Shown here: in pieces, positions 1 through 6,517 of the stretch | How positions within the stretch are numbered: the first letter of the stretch is position 1 | Layout of the letters: each line of letters opens with the position of its first letter | NCBI GenBank assembly: GCA_043736395.1 | Contig: JAYTCQ010000138.1 | Coordinates: 1 to 9,687 of the forward strand | Direction: 5' to 3' | Source of the DNA: JAFDVL01 sp043736395 | Lineage (GTDB): Bacteria > Acidobacteriota > Blastocatellia > RBC074 | Length of the DNA: 9,687 nucleotides | Made by a program: the position numbers and the translations under genes | The notes under the pieces: model-generated | What the model saw: only the letters and a program-made list of their open reading frames with translations | Told to the model about the DNA's origin: nothing | Database searches by the model: none

Positions 1-75
1 TCCGGCAAACGCTTCGCGCCAGATCGGGCGAGTAGTCGGAATTTCTTCCGCGTGAAATGTAGCTGTGGTGGCCAT
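1..75 (-). CDS. N-terminal fragment of an unidentified protein, cut by the left window edge
   Basis: The minus strand reads ATG at 75-73 and stays open for 25 codons to the window edge; the product begins MATTATFHAEEIPTTR and continues PIWREAFAG. A ribosome-binding sequence AAGGA lies about 9 nt upstream (TAAGGAATTAATATT before the ATG), which supports a real start. The gene follows the acyltransferase gene in the same direction after a gap of 136 bp, so it may be the next member of the lipid operon. No domain can be recognised from 25 residues. The segment around RPIWREA vaguely recalls the N-terminus of alpha/beta-hydrolases that sit near lipid genes, but this is only a guess and is not used for the call. 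Confidence 0.6.
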   Translation of the reverse strand, partial: MATTATFHAEEIPTTRPIWREAFAG

Positions 76-211
76 AATATTAATTCCTTACAATGTGGCT
101 TAAACTTTTAATTTGTGCCTGTTTCTTAAAAGACCTCATTAAAAGTACTGCAATCAGTATGCCATCATCGCTCACCTGCTTACGAAATGACTGGATTATA
201 AAATACGAAAA

Positions 212-1726
212 CTATTTTTTGCTGCGAGCAACGCGGGTAGTTTTCGCTTTCACGGTTGTTTTTCTTGTTGTCGAGCCAGCGGCCTTTGCTTTCATCACCT
301 GCGGTTTTATTTCTTCGACGCCGGCAACTTTTCTGAGTTCATAAAACGATTCATACAGGCACTCGCGCAATTTTTCGACATCGGGCATCGCGTTCGTATC
401 CGCCGTCAGCCCGAAATATAAATGCTGGTCGTAGCTCATTATCGCGCACCCGCAACCAACAGCGTACCCCACTGGTACATACGGATAATACGCCGTCATT
501 CGATGCCCCATTGCATACAGCGGAACTTGCGGGCCGGGAACATTCGTCGAAACAATATTATAAACCGGAAGCGGCAAATTCGATGGAGCCAATGCGCCCA
601 TCAACGCCTGCACCGGAGCGGGCAAAATTCCCATCAATGCCGAACCTAAATTTAATCCTTCGGCAACCTTGCCGCCCTTCATCGCAGCGGTTTTTGCATT
701 GACGTATTTGAATCGTTCGACCGCATCTTGAATGTCGAGCGGAATTTCAACGGGCAGCATTGAAACTACATTGCCCAGGGCGGTTCGTTGATCTTCCTGC
801 CGCATGCTGACGGGAACCATGACCCGCAAATTTCGACCCGCCACAGATAAATTATGAGATTGCGCATAACGCGAAACTGCGCCGGATAACGTCGTCAATA
901 CGACATCATTAACAGTGCCACCAAGGGCTCCACGAATGGCGCGTGCTTCGGCAAAATTAAATGTATTCCACACGAGTTTGCGGTCGCCAGAACAGGCGCG
1001 ATTGAATGGCAACGGATTCGCCGGTGAAGCAAGTTTGGGAATTTCAGAACTAATATTGCTCATCGCGGCGCGTGAAGTTTCATTCACTAATGCCTGTGAT
1101 AAATTCAGCAAGCCGTTTTGAAAATCCACCCAACGATTCATGCCTTCTGTCATGCTGCCGAGAATTGTATCGAAAAAACGACGCGTCGGATCAATGGCTA
1201 CAGGCTTCGGTTTCGCTTCCGGCTTGGGAGGAATCGGAGCCGGAGTTTTTGAAATATCCAAAATAATTTTGAGTAATTCCACGCCAGACATGCCGTCTAC
1301 CATCGCGTGATGAACACGCGCAATCATTGCGCAGTTTCCGCCTTTTAATCCATACACCCAAAAAATATCCCACAAAGGTTTGGTGCGATCCATCATCGGC
1401 GTGAAGATTTTTCCAGCTAATTCGATGAGCTGTTCTTCGGTTCCCGGCGCGTCAATTTGTACTTTGAAAATATGATTACAGACATTGAAACGGTGATCCT
1501 GTTCCCACGTCGGATGCCCAACATTGAAGGGGTCAGGCGTGACGACCTGCTGGTAGCGCGGGAGAAGATGAATCTTGGCGTCTACCATTTTAACGAAATC
1601 TTCGAACGGCATTTCGCCTTCAAAAAGGCTGACGGAGCCAATATGCATCGGCGCTTCTTTCTTTTCAAAATAAAGAAAAGTGGAATCTACAGATGAGAGA
1701 CGGTGATTTAAAATGGGCGTGGACAT
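212..1726 (-). CDS. Wax ester synthase / diacylglycerol O-acyltransferase (WS/DGAT)
   Basis: Bacterial WS/DGAT enzymes transfer the acyl group of acyl-CoA to a fatty alcohol (wax ester) or diacylglycerol (triacylglycerol) at the inner membrane or lipid-body surface. The 504-residue product begins MSTPILNHRLSSVDS and has the family features in order: PLWD at 117-120, the catalytic HHAMVDG at 139-145 (HHxxxDG, second His as general base), a proline-rich linker at about 160-178 joining the two halves, ND at 273-274, and NVPGP at 395-399. Family members are usually about 450-480 residues; the excess is a basic Lys/Thr/Arg tail from about residue 475 to the end. The frame stays open upstream to 1810, but conserved sequence starts at the ATG at 1726, and an earlier start would overlap the preceding ORF. 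No clear Shine-Dalgarno sequence is present; the start lies 13 bp after the stop of the 61-codon ORF, so coupled translation is likely. Wax ester versus triacylglycerol preference cannot be told from sequence. Confidence 0.93.
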   Translation of the reverse strand: MSTPILNHRLSSVDSTFLYFEKKEAPMHIGSVSLFEGEMPFEDFVKMVDAKIHLLPRYQQVVTPDPFNVGHPTWEQDHRFNVCNHIFKVQIDAPGTEEQLIELAGKIFTPMMDRTKPLWDIFWVYGLKGGNCAMIARVHHAMVDGMSGVELLKIILDISKTPAPIPPKPEAKPKPVAIDPTRRFFDTILGSMTEGMNRWVDFQNGLLNLSQALVNETSRAAMSNISSEIPKLASPANPLPFNRACSGDRKLVWNTFNFAEARAIRGALGGTVNDVVLTTLSGAVSRYAQSHNLSVAGRNLRVMVPVSMRQEDQRTALGNVVSMLPVEIPLDIQDAVERFKYVNAKTAAMKGGKVAEGLNLGSALMGILPAPVQALMGALAPSNLPLPVYNIVSTNVPGPQVPLYAMGHRMTAYYPYVPVGYAVGCGCAIMSYDQHLYFGLTADTNAMPDVEKLRECLYESFYELRKVAGVEEIKPQVMKAKAAGSTTRKTTVKAKTTRVARSKK

Positions 1727-1739
1727 AAGTTTTTGAAGT

Positions 1740-1925
1740 TTAGGCGTATTGAGCCACGAGCTTTTCTTTGAGCGAGCTAAATTGTTCAGGGTTCGCGCAA
1801 ATCTTATCAATCATCCGCGAAACTTTTGGTTCCAGATAAACTATTCCTACGCCATTGCCAAATAATTCGTCACGCCGAATTTCAGTGATGGCAGCAAATT
1901 TCCAATGGATACAAATAATATTCAT
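1740..1925 (-). CDS. Small unknown protein (61 aa), translationally coupled to the phosphatase gene
   Basis: The start codon overlaps the phosphatase stop codon in an ATGA (ATG 1925-1923, TGA 1924-1922), and the ORF ends 13 bp before the acyltransferase start. This tight packing is the main argument that it is real. The product starts MNIICIHWKFAAITEIRR, has a short hydrophobic/aromatic N-terminal strand, a middle part reading VGIVYLEPKVSRMIDKI, and a charged, probably helical C-terminus ending KEKLVAQYA. There is no signal peptide, clear membrane segment or motif that I recognise. If it is not a protein gene it could act as a ribosome-delivery leader that couples phosphatase and acyltransferase translation. 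Function unknown. Confidence 0.55.
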   Translation of the reverse strand: MNIICIHWKFAAITEIRRDELFGNGVGIVYLEPKVSRMIDKICANPEQFSSLKEKLVAQYA

Positions 1926-2410
1926 GATCCAAATTTAAAAGCGAATTTATCAAGCCATTCTTTTTGCTCAATAGTTTCAGGAACTTCAACACCACGTGCG
2001 AGGCTAATTTTCTGAAAAGCTTCGTCGGATGTGTGCCCCATCCGAACTAAAAGTGCAGCCGCAATCAAAGGCGATCTGCCTAATCCCTGACGACAATGGA
2101 TGCCGATTTTTTTGTCGTCCCGAATAATTAATGTAGCCAGCTCGCTTACAAAATTATAGACCTCATCAATCGAAGCTGGAACACTGCGATCATTGATCGG
2201 AAGCGAATAAAAATCTAATCCAGCCGCCTCGCATTCCGTGCGCTCTTGCGTCAAGTTCAATTCAATTTCCTCATCGTCTTTTAGCAAAGAGACGATGACA
2301 TTTAGCCCAGCATTAGAAAGCGATTTCACTTCATCTTCCAGCCAATCACCACCGCGTGGTCTGGCGATTACGGCTAATGATTTGTCTATCCAATAGATTT
2401 CAGACTTCAT
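1922..2410 (-). CDS. Dual-specificity/tyrosine-type protein phosphatase (Cys-based)
   Basis: The 162-residue product carries the Cys-phosphatase P-loop HCRQGLGRS at 105-113 (HCxxGxxRS), with nucleophile Cys106 and phosphate-binding Arg112. A plausible general acid is Asp74 in PINDRSVP, about 30 residues before the P-loop as in DSP/PTP folds. The N-terminal stretch IARPRGGDWLEDEV followed by a strand and SLLKDDEE is typical of small bacterial DSP-like proteins. Such enzymes hydrolyse phosphotyrosine, phosphoserine/threonine or sometimes non-protein phosphates in the cytosol; the substrate cannot be deduced here. The start ATG (2410-2408) directly follows the P450 stop codon (TAAATG) with no own Shine-Dalgarno sequence, which points to translational coupling to the P450 gene. 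It overlaps the next ORF by 4 bp. No signal peptide is visible. Confidence 0.88.
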   Translation of the reverse strand: MKSEIYWIDKSLAVIARPRGGDWLEDEVKSLSNAGLNVIVSLLKDDEEIELNLTQERTECEAAGLDFYSLPINDRSVPASIDEVYNFVSELATLIIRDDKKIGIHCRQGLGRSPLIAAALLVRMGHTSDEAFQKISLARGVEVPETIEQKEWLDKFAFKFGS

Positions 2411-5400
2411 TTAATTCGACGCCCAAACATCCACCAAATAACGATTCTCTTCCGTTAATTTTCCCATCCATTTTTCCGCTTCGGATGAGTTCACTTTTAA
2501 CTTTTCCGCAACAATCGCCGCAAACGTACGCCGTACGTCGGGAGCCATTCGGCTCGCGTCGCCGCACACATAAATCACTGCGCCGGATTCGATTAAATTC
2601 CAAACTTCATCGCGTCGGGCGTAGAGATCATCCTGCACATAACATTTTTTATTCGGATCAAGTCGCGAAAACGCGGCGGACATTTCGGTCACTTCCTGTG
2701 CAACTAATTGCTTCAATTCTTCTTCGTAAAGAAAATCCTGTTCGGGATGGCGGCAGCCGAAAAATAACAGCGATTTTCCGATGGATTTTCTCTGTGATTT
2801 CAATGCAGCGCGTTCCTGTAAAAATCCTCGAAACGGCGCGTATCCTGTGCCGGGGCCAATCATAATAATCGGCGTCGCCGGATCATCAGGAAGGCGGAAT
2901 GAAGATTTCGTATCTTTCACGAACGCGTAAATGACTTCATTTTCCTGCTGTTTTTGCAGGTAATTCGTGCAAACTCCGGCGAATTCGCCTTTGCCGGAAC
3001 GAGCTTTATCTTTGACTACGGCGACGGTGATGCTGCAACTGTTTGCTTCGACGAGGGGAGAAGATGCGATGGAATAATAACGCGGACGCAGAGCCGGAAG
3101 CATCTCTAAATAAATTTCAAAGGGCAACGTACACGCGGGATATTCTTCGAGTAAATCCAGCACAGATTGCCGCTTCATCAAAATTTCTTCGCGGTAGCGA
3201 GACGCGCTGTTTTCATCCTCGCCAGTCAGCGCGGCAAGTTGAATCCGGTGCGGAGGACATTCGGTGTAATCGGCTAAAATTTGAATTTGCGAACGCGTAG
3301 CGACATCCTGAAGTTCGACATAATCGCTGAGCAATTTGTGCACCGAAATTGCCTGATCTACAGGAAGAAAAGTTTTGCGATTTGTGGTACGGCGCAGGCG
3401 AATATGCGAATCACTTTCGAAGCCGAAACGTTCCAAAACCCTTTGGACAAGGCTTTCGCTGTTGTGCGGGATGACTCCTAGATGATCTCCGGCGCGATAG
3501 GTTGTTCCTGCGGGTAATTCTAATTCCATGTGCCGCGTCGAACGATCTGAAGATTTTACCAATTCACGATTGACGCGAATTTTCATTGGTTGCGCTTCGA
3601 GCGAATCTACGAACGGACTCATCTGCGTGCCTGGGACGATTTCTAATTTGTAGAGTGGCTTGGAGGCTTCTTCGTTCAGACCAGTCAGTCCAAATTCTTG
3701 TGCAACCGCCAGACGTGCAGGGTTGTACCATTTTTTGAAAAGTCCGTCGAAATCCTCCCGCGCATCACCTTCGCCTAGTGCGTAAATACGTTTCGCTCCG
3801 AGCGCCGAAAGTCGTTCATCAAGGAAGCGCGGAACGGCTTGGAACGTCGCTGCCCAATCTCGATTACCGCATCCGAATACGGCAAATTTCACACCGGAAA
3901 GTTCATCGGCTGATCGTTCTTCACTGCGCAACCATTCGCAAAATTTCACCGCATTATCAGGTGGCAAACCGTTATACGAAGCACAGGCGATGACTACCAA
4001 ACCCTGTTTTGGCAGGCGTCCAACGTAATCATCCAGCGGCGCAACTTTCGCTACAAAACCTAAATCTTCGCCGTCCTGCGCCATCCTCCGCGCCAGCTCT
4101 TCGGCTGTTCCCATGTTGGAACCGTAAAGAACTAGCAAAGGCGTTTCGTGCTTGGCGGGAGAGGTGGTCAGTGGTCGGTGGTTGGTGGTTGGAAAAGAAC
4201 TGTTCGCGGTTGCGAAGCTTTCTTGCTGTCCACTATTAACTGTTAACTGTAAACTCCTTTCCGCCTCTGTCCTGAGCCTCACCTTAATCCGAAAATTCTC
4301 CGGCTTCATCGTCAGACTTTCTTTGATCTTTAATTCATATTTCGAGTGATCAATTAGTTTGAAGCGTTGCAGGATCATTCCCAGCACCAGCGCCGCTTCC
4401 TGCATCGCAAATTGGCGACCAATGCAGGCGCGTTGCCCATTGCCGAAAGGCTTATAAGCATTGGGCGGGCGTGTCGCTTCTTTTTCCGGAGTGAAATTAT
4501 CAGGGTTGAAATTTTCGGCGTCTTCGCCCCATACGCTTTTATCGCGGTGCAGCATCGGCAGCAGCACTGTCACCTGATCAAACGGCTTGATTTTGTATTT
4601 GCCGCCGATGATGGTTTCTTCAAAAGGCGAAACTGTATACGCCGGAGCTGTCGGCCACAGGCGCAGCGTTTCTTTGAGCACTTGCGAGATGTAAGTCAGG
4701 CGATTCACTTGCGCGTAGGTTGGCTTGACGTTCAGGTCAGAACCGAGGACACGATCAACTTCTTCATAGGCTTTGGCTAACACTTCAGGATTTTGCAGTA
4801 GGGCATTGATGGCAAACGAAAGCATCCCGCTGGTGGTTTCATGGCCGGCAATTAAAAACGTAATCACTTGATAACGGATATTCAGATCGTCAAGTTTTTC
4901 ACCGGATTTTTTATCTACGCCGGTGAGCATATAACTCAATAAATCCGGCTTTGTCGTAGTGTCTACGCCACTGGCGCGACGATCTTTGATCAGTCCGTCA
5001 ACGATGCCGTTCATGCAATTAATATCGTCCTGCAAATCACGATCACGACTTTGGCGAATGAAATTTTCTCCCGGCACATCGCGGAGTTCATCCATCGTAA
5101 TGCCCAATGAATCCGCCATCGCGTGAACAAAGGGATGTTCTTTGTCGTGGTAAAAAGAATTGAAGCGAAAATCAAAACCGCAGAGACCAATCGTGTCTAC
5201 GGTCAAACTGGTCATGTCGTGCGTGACATCAATTTCTTCATCCGCGTTCAGCCGTTCCCATTTCAGTACCAATTGGTCGGCAATATCCAGCATCATTTGG
5301 TGATAGCTGAGCATTGCTTTATGGCTGAAATTCGGCATCAAAATGTTGTGCGCTTTTGACCAGTTCGGTTCCTGCGTTTTAGAAGTGAAGAGTCCGTCGC

Positions 5401-5653
5401 CGCCGTATCTGCGGACTAATTTCAAGGCTCCGCGTACCGCTTTATCAAAGCGTTTTTCATCGGAAATTTCGTCTACTAATTCGTGTCCTGAAATTACGAT
5501 AACGACCCGTCCGCGAATTTCCAACCGGTAAATCGGGCCAAGCTCTCGAGCAATTTTCACCATATCCTGTACTGGCGAAGTCGCGCTCAGGGTCAATAAA
5601 TGTCCAAGTAAAAATGTTTCAGGCGGTTCAGGAATGCGGGCTAGAGGTTCCAT
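2411..5653 (-). CDS. Self-sufficient cytochrome P450:NADPH-P450 reductase fusion (CYP102/P450-BM3 type)
   Basis: A single polypeptide joins a P450 heme domain to an FMN/FAD reductase, so NADPH electrons reach the heme without partner proteins; CYP102 enzymes hydroxylate medium to long fatty acids near the omega end. Residue numbers count from an in-frame TTG at 5665; the chosen ATG at 5653 is residue 5, giving 1080 residues (P450-BM3 about 1049). Heme domain: AGHETT at 273-278 (oxygen activation), ETLR at 332-335 (ExxR), and FGNGQRACIG at 407-416 with heme ligand Cys414. Aligned by eye to P450-BM3, Phe93 matches the active-site Phe87 and Arg53 the carboxylate-binding Arg47, while Tyr51 is replaced by Val57. 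Reductase: YGSNMGTAE at 514-522 (FMN), RYYS at 862-865 and GVCT at 897-900 (FAD), GPGTG at 937-941 and CGD at 1034-1036 (NADPH), and the near-terminal VWA with Trp1081. The linker (about 470-505) is low-complexity and encoded by repeats. No Shine-Dalgarno is evident. It heads the phosphatase/acyltransferase cluster. Confidence 0.95.
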   Translation of the reverse strand: MEPLARIPEPPETFLLGHLLTLSATSPVQDMVKIARELGPIYRLEIRGRVVIVISGHELVDEISDEKRFDKAVRGALKLVRRYGGDGLFTSKTQEPNWSKAHNILMPNFSHKAMLSYHQMMLDIADQLVLKWERLNADEEIDVTHDMTSLTVDTIGLCGFDFRFNSFYHDKEHPFVHAMADSLGITMDELRDVPGENFIRQSRDRDLQDDINCMNGIVDGLIKDRRASGVDTTTKPDLLSYMLTGVDKKSGEKLDDLNIRYQVITFLIAGHETTSGMLSFAINALLQNPEVLAKAYEEVDRVLGSDLNVKPTYAQVNRLTYISQVLKETLRLWPTAPAYTVSPFEETIIGGKYKIKPFDQVTVLLPMLHRDKSVWGEDAENFNPDNFTPEKEATRPPNAYKPFGNGQRACIGRQFAMQEAALVLGMILQRFKLIDHSKYELKIKESLTMKPENFRIKVRLRTEAERSLQLTVNSGQQESFATANSSFPTTNHRPLTTSPAKHETPLLVLYGSNMGTAEELARRMAQDGEDLGFVAKVAPLDDYVGRLPKQGLVVIACASYNGLPPDNAVKFCEWLRSEERSADELSGVKFAVFGCGNRDWAATFQAVPRFLDERLSALGAKRIYALGEGDAREDFDGLFKKWYNPARLAVAQEFGLTGLNEEASKPLYKLEIVPGTQMSPFVDSLEAQPMKIRVNRELVKSSDRSTRHMELELPAGTTYRAGDHLGVIPHNSESLVQRVLERFGFESDSHIRLRRTTNRKTFLPVDQAISVHKLLSDYVELQDVATRSQIQILADYTECPPHRIQLAALTGEDENSASRYREEILMKRQSVLDLLEEYPACTLPFEIYLEMLPALRPRYYSIASSPLVEANSCSITVAVVKDKARSGKGEFAGVCTNYLQKQQENEVIYAFVKDTKSSFRLPDDPATPIIMIGPGTGYAPFRGFLQERAALKSQRKSIGKSLLFFGCRHPEQDFLYEEELKQLVAQEVTEMSAAFSRLDPNKKCYVQDDLYARRDEVWNLIESGAVIYVCGDASRMAPDVRRTFAAIVAEKLKVNSSEAEKWMGKLTEENRYLVDVWASN
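4164..4191. repeat. Heptanucleotide tandem array A (four GTGGTYR units) inside the P450 linker
   Basis: On the plus strand the segment divides into four 7-mers: GTGGTCA, GTGGTCG, GTGGTTG, GTGGTTG. It lies within the P450 coding sequence and encodes, on the minus strand, the Thr/Pro/Asn-rich linker TTNHRPLTT at about residues 493-501. Because 7 is not a multiple of 3, each unit reads in a different frame. The array resembles intergenic short tandem heptamer repeats known from cyanobacteria and other phyla, but here it is translated. Confidence 0.8.
4227..4254. repeat. Heptanucleotide tandem array B (degenerate TGTTAAC units) inside the P450 linker
   Basis: On the plus strand four consecutive 7-mers read TGTCCAC, TATTAAC, TGTTAAC, TGTAAAC, a degenerate TGTTAAC series. 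It encodes linker residues QLTVNSGQQ at about 473-481. The array is 35 bp (five 7-bp units) from array A, so both keep the same heptad phase. The consensus differs from array A, so these appear to be two heptamer families side by side. Confidence 0.7.
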
Positions 5654-5664
5654 AAAGTTGCGCA

Positions 5665-5801
5665 AGAGTAGAGCAAACTTTCAAGTTTGCTTCATCAATT
5701 AGGTTAACATCAGAAGAAAAAAACAATTTGGCGCAAAGGGTAGGTTTTCTGCGTCTATTGCAAGATAGCCAAAACGCAACCTGAAAAGGTTGCGCTACTC
5801 T
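5665..5801. repeat. 137-bp element with inverted terminal repeats and subterminal palindromes (REPIN/MITE-like)
   Basis: The left end reads AGAGTAGAGCAAACTT (5665-5680) and the right end, on the minus strand, AGAGTAGCGCAACCTT (5801-5786): 14 of 16 positions agree. Each end continues into a palindrome: GCAAACTT-TC-AAGTTTGC at 5673-5690 and CGCAACCT-GAAA-AGGTTGCG at 5775-5794. The stems differ from each other but both remain perfectly paired, i.e. compensatory change. This is the architecture of a REP doublet facing inwards (REPIN) or a very short MITE. It fills the gap between the GNAT and P450 genes; the GNAT stop codon TAG is part of the right terminal repeat, and the left end lies 11 bp before the P450 ATG. 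No target-site duplication is apparent. Confidence 0.7.
5775..5794 (-). terminator. Possible weak intrinsic terminator after the GNAT gene
   Basis: On the minus strand an 8-bp perfect stem (CGCAACCT / AGGTTGCG, 4-nt loop TTTC) starts one base after the GNAT stop codon and is followed by TTTTGG. The T run is short, so any termination would be partial; some read-through into the P450 operon remains possible. The hairpin also forms the right half of the REPIN-like element, so it may be a terminator only by coincidence. Confidence 0.35.
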
Positions 5802-6361
5802 GTCAATCCGGTGATGTCGTAAGTCATCACGATTAAGTCGTGCGTTCGACCATTACGATCCATGACAAAATCAGTTAACAGGGCTTCTGTCCGAAAATTG
5901 AGTCGCTCAAAAACCATCGCCGCGCCTTTTTGCTCAACTGCCATGCGCGCCACTAATTTCTGCAATCCTTTGTCATGCGCAAGCTGTAAAACTTCAGCAG
6001 CGAGGACGCGTCCGAGACCTTTGCCACGCATCGTCGGGCTGACGAGCAAGCGGATTTCTCCGAGATGTCGTGTCCACGCGGGAAGGCTGCAAGCGAGGTT
6101 ACCGTAGCCGACAAAACGACCTTCAGATTCTGCGACAACAGTTAAAGAATGACCTGCTTCGGCGGCTTCAAAATAGTTTCCGACTTCTTTGGGGTCAGTG
6201 ATGTCCGCCGTCAAAAACATCAAATCTTCCTGCGGCAATTCACGCGCAAATTTCAGAGCGTTCTCAATGTCAGCTCGCTCCATTAACCGAAATGTGACAA
6301 CTTGACCGTTCAGCTTAGTCGTCCAGGGATAGGCACGCTTTTTGACAGATTGTGCGGACAT
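5795..6361 (-). CDS. GNAT-family N-acetyltransferase
   Basis: The 188-residue product has the GNAT fold signature: a beta4 strand (GEIRLLVSP) leading into the acetyl-CoA pyrophosphate-binding motif A, RGKGLG at about 113-118 (Q/RxxGxG/A), then a helix AAEVLQLAHDKG and the late strand/helix pair VFERLNFR (motif B). GNAT enzymes transfer acetyl from acetyl-CoA to an amine of a protein, amino acid or small molecule in the cytosol; the acceptor cannot be inferred. The start is well supported: AGGAGA lies 7 nt before the ATG at 6361. The gene stands alone between two structured intergenic repeats, about 140 bp before the P450 start and about 156 bp after the phasin stop. It shares strand with both, but the spacing argues for separate expression. 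Confidence 0.85.
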   Translation of the reverse strand: MSAQSVKKRAYPWTTKLNGQVVTFRLMERADIENALKFARELPQEDLMFLTADITDPKEVGNYFEAAEAGHSLTVVAESEGRFVGYGNLACSLPAWTRHLGEIRLLVSPTMRGKGLGRVLAAEVLQLAHDKGLQKLVARMAVEQKGAAMVFERLNFRTEALLTDFVMDRNGRTHDLIVMTYDITGLTE

Positions 6362-6368
6362 TGGGGGT

Positions 6369-6374
6369 TCTCCT
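6369..6374 (-). promoter_or_regulatory. Strong ribosome binding site of the GNAT gene
   Basis: AGGAGA on the minus strand, 7 nt before the ATG at 6361. It decides the start and contrasts with the operon genes downstream, which lack visible Shine-Dalgarno sequences. Confidence 0.8.
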
Positions 6375-6397
6375 AAATTTTTGGATTGAGAAATGTT

Positions 6398-6426
6398 AGT
6401 TTACGGCATTCACGAGAATGGAACAA
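6398..6426 (-). promoter_or_regulatory. Possible sigma-70-type promoter for the GNAT gene
   Basis: On the minus strand TTGTTC (6426-6421) and TAAACT (6403-6398) are separated by 17 bp. The -10 box matches TATAAT at four of six positions and the -35 box TTGACA at three, so the match is modest. Position, some 37 bp upstream of the start codon, is suitable. Confidence 0.25.
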
Positions 6427-6443
6427 GATGGAATTTAGTCCAG

Positions 6444-6507
6444 TTCGTAATTGCGGGCGGCTTACCCGCAATTAACGGGCGAGCCGCCCGTTGTACGAGC
6501 GTACGAA
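6444..6507. repeat. Structured intergenic element with two hairpins and an alternative pairing
   Basis: Three nested inverted repeats are visible. The outer pair is TTCGTA (6444-6449) with TACGAA (6502-6507). Inside lie two adjacent perfect hairpins: TAATTGCGGG (6448-6457) with CCCGCAATTA (6465-6474), 7-nt loop, and AACGGGCG (6474-6481) with CGCCCGTT (6485-6492), 3-nt loop. A competing perfect 9-bp pairing joins CGGGCGGCT (6454-6462) to AGCCGCCCG (6482-6490). It lies 11 bp past the phasin stop codon and upstream of the GNAT promoter region. A phasin terminator role is conceivable but there is no T tract; a palindromic repeat family is equally likely. Confidence 0.6.
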
Positions 6508-6517
6508 TTTTAAATCC

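Noticed and set aside
146..159. Small hairpin TACTG-CAAT-CAGTA between the acyltransferase gene and the left-edge gene
   Set aside because: Only 5 bp of stem with no T tract; expected by chance at this length.
1727..1810. 28-codon upstream extension of the acyltransferase frame
   Set aside because: The WS/DGAT family similarity begins at the ATG at 1726, and the extension overlaps the coupled 61-codon ORF.
2356..2865. 169-codon plus-strand ORF opposite the P450 reductase and phosphatase genes
   Set aside because: It is antisense to clear coding sequence, has a low-complexity Arg/Ser-rich product with no motif, and spans the junction of two real genes.
4367..4780. 137-codon plus-strand ORF opposite the P450 heme domain
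   Set aside because: It is a complement-strand shadow of the conserved heme-binding and ExxR region, with no recognisable domain.
5654..5665. N-terminal extension of the P450 fusion to the TTG at 5665
   Set aside because: It would start inside the terminal repeat of the REPIN-like element with a rarer start codon and no ribosome binding site; the ATG at 5653 begins the sequence that resembles CYP102 proteins.
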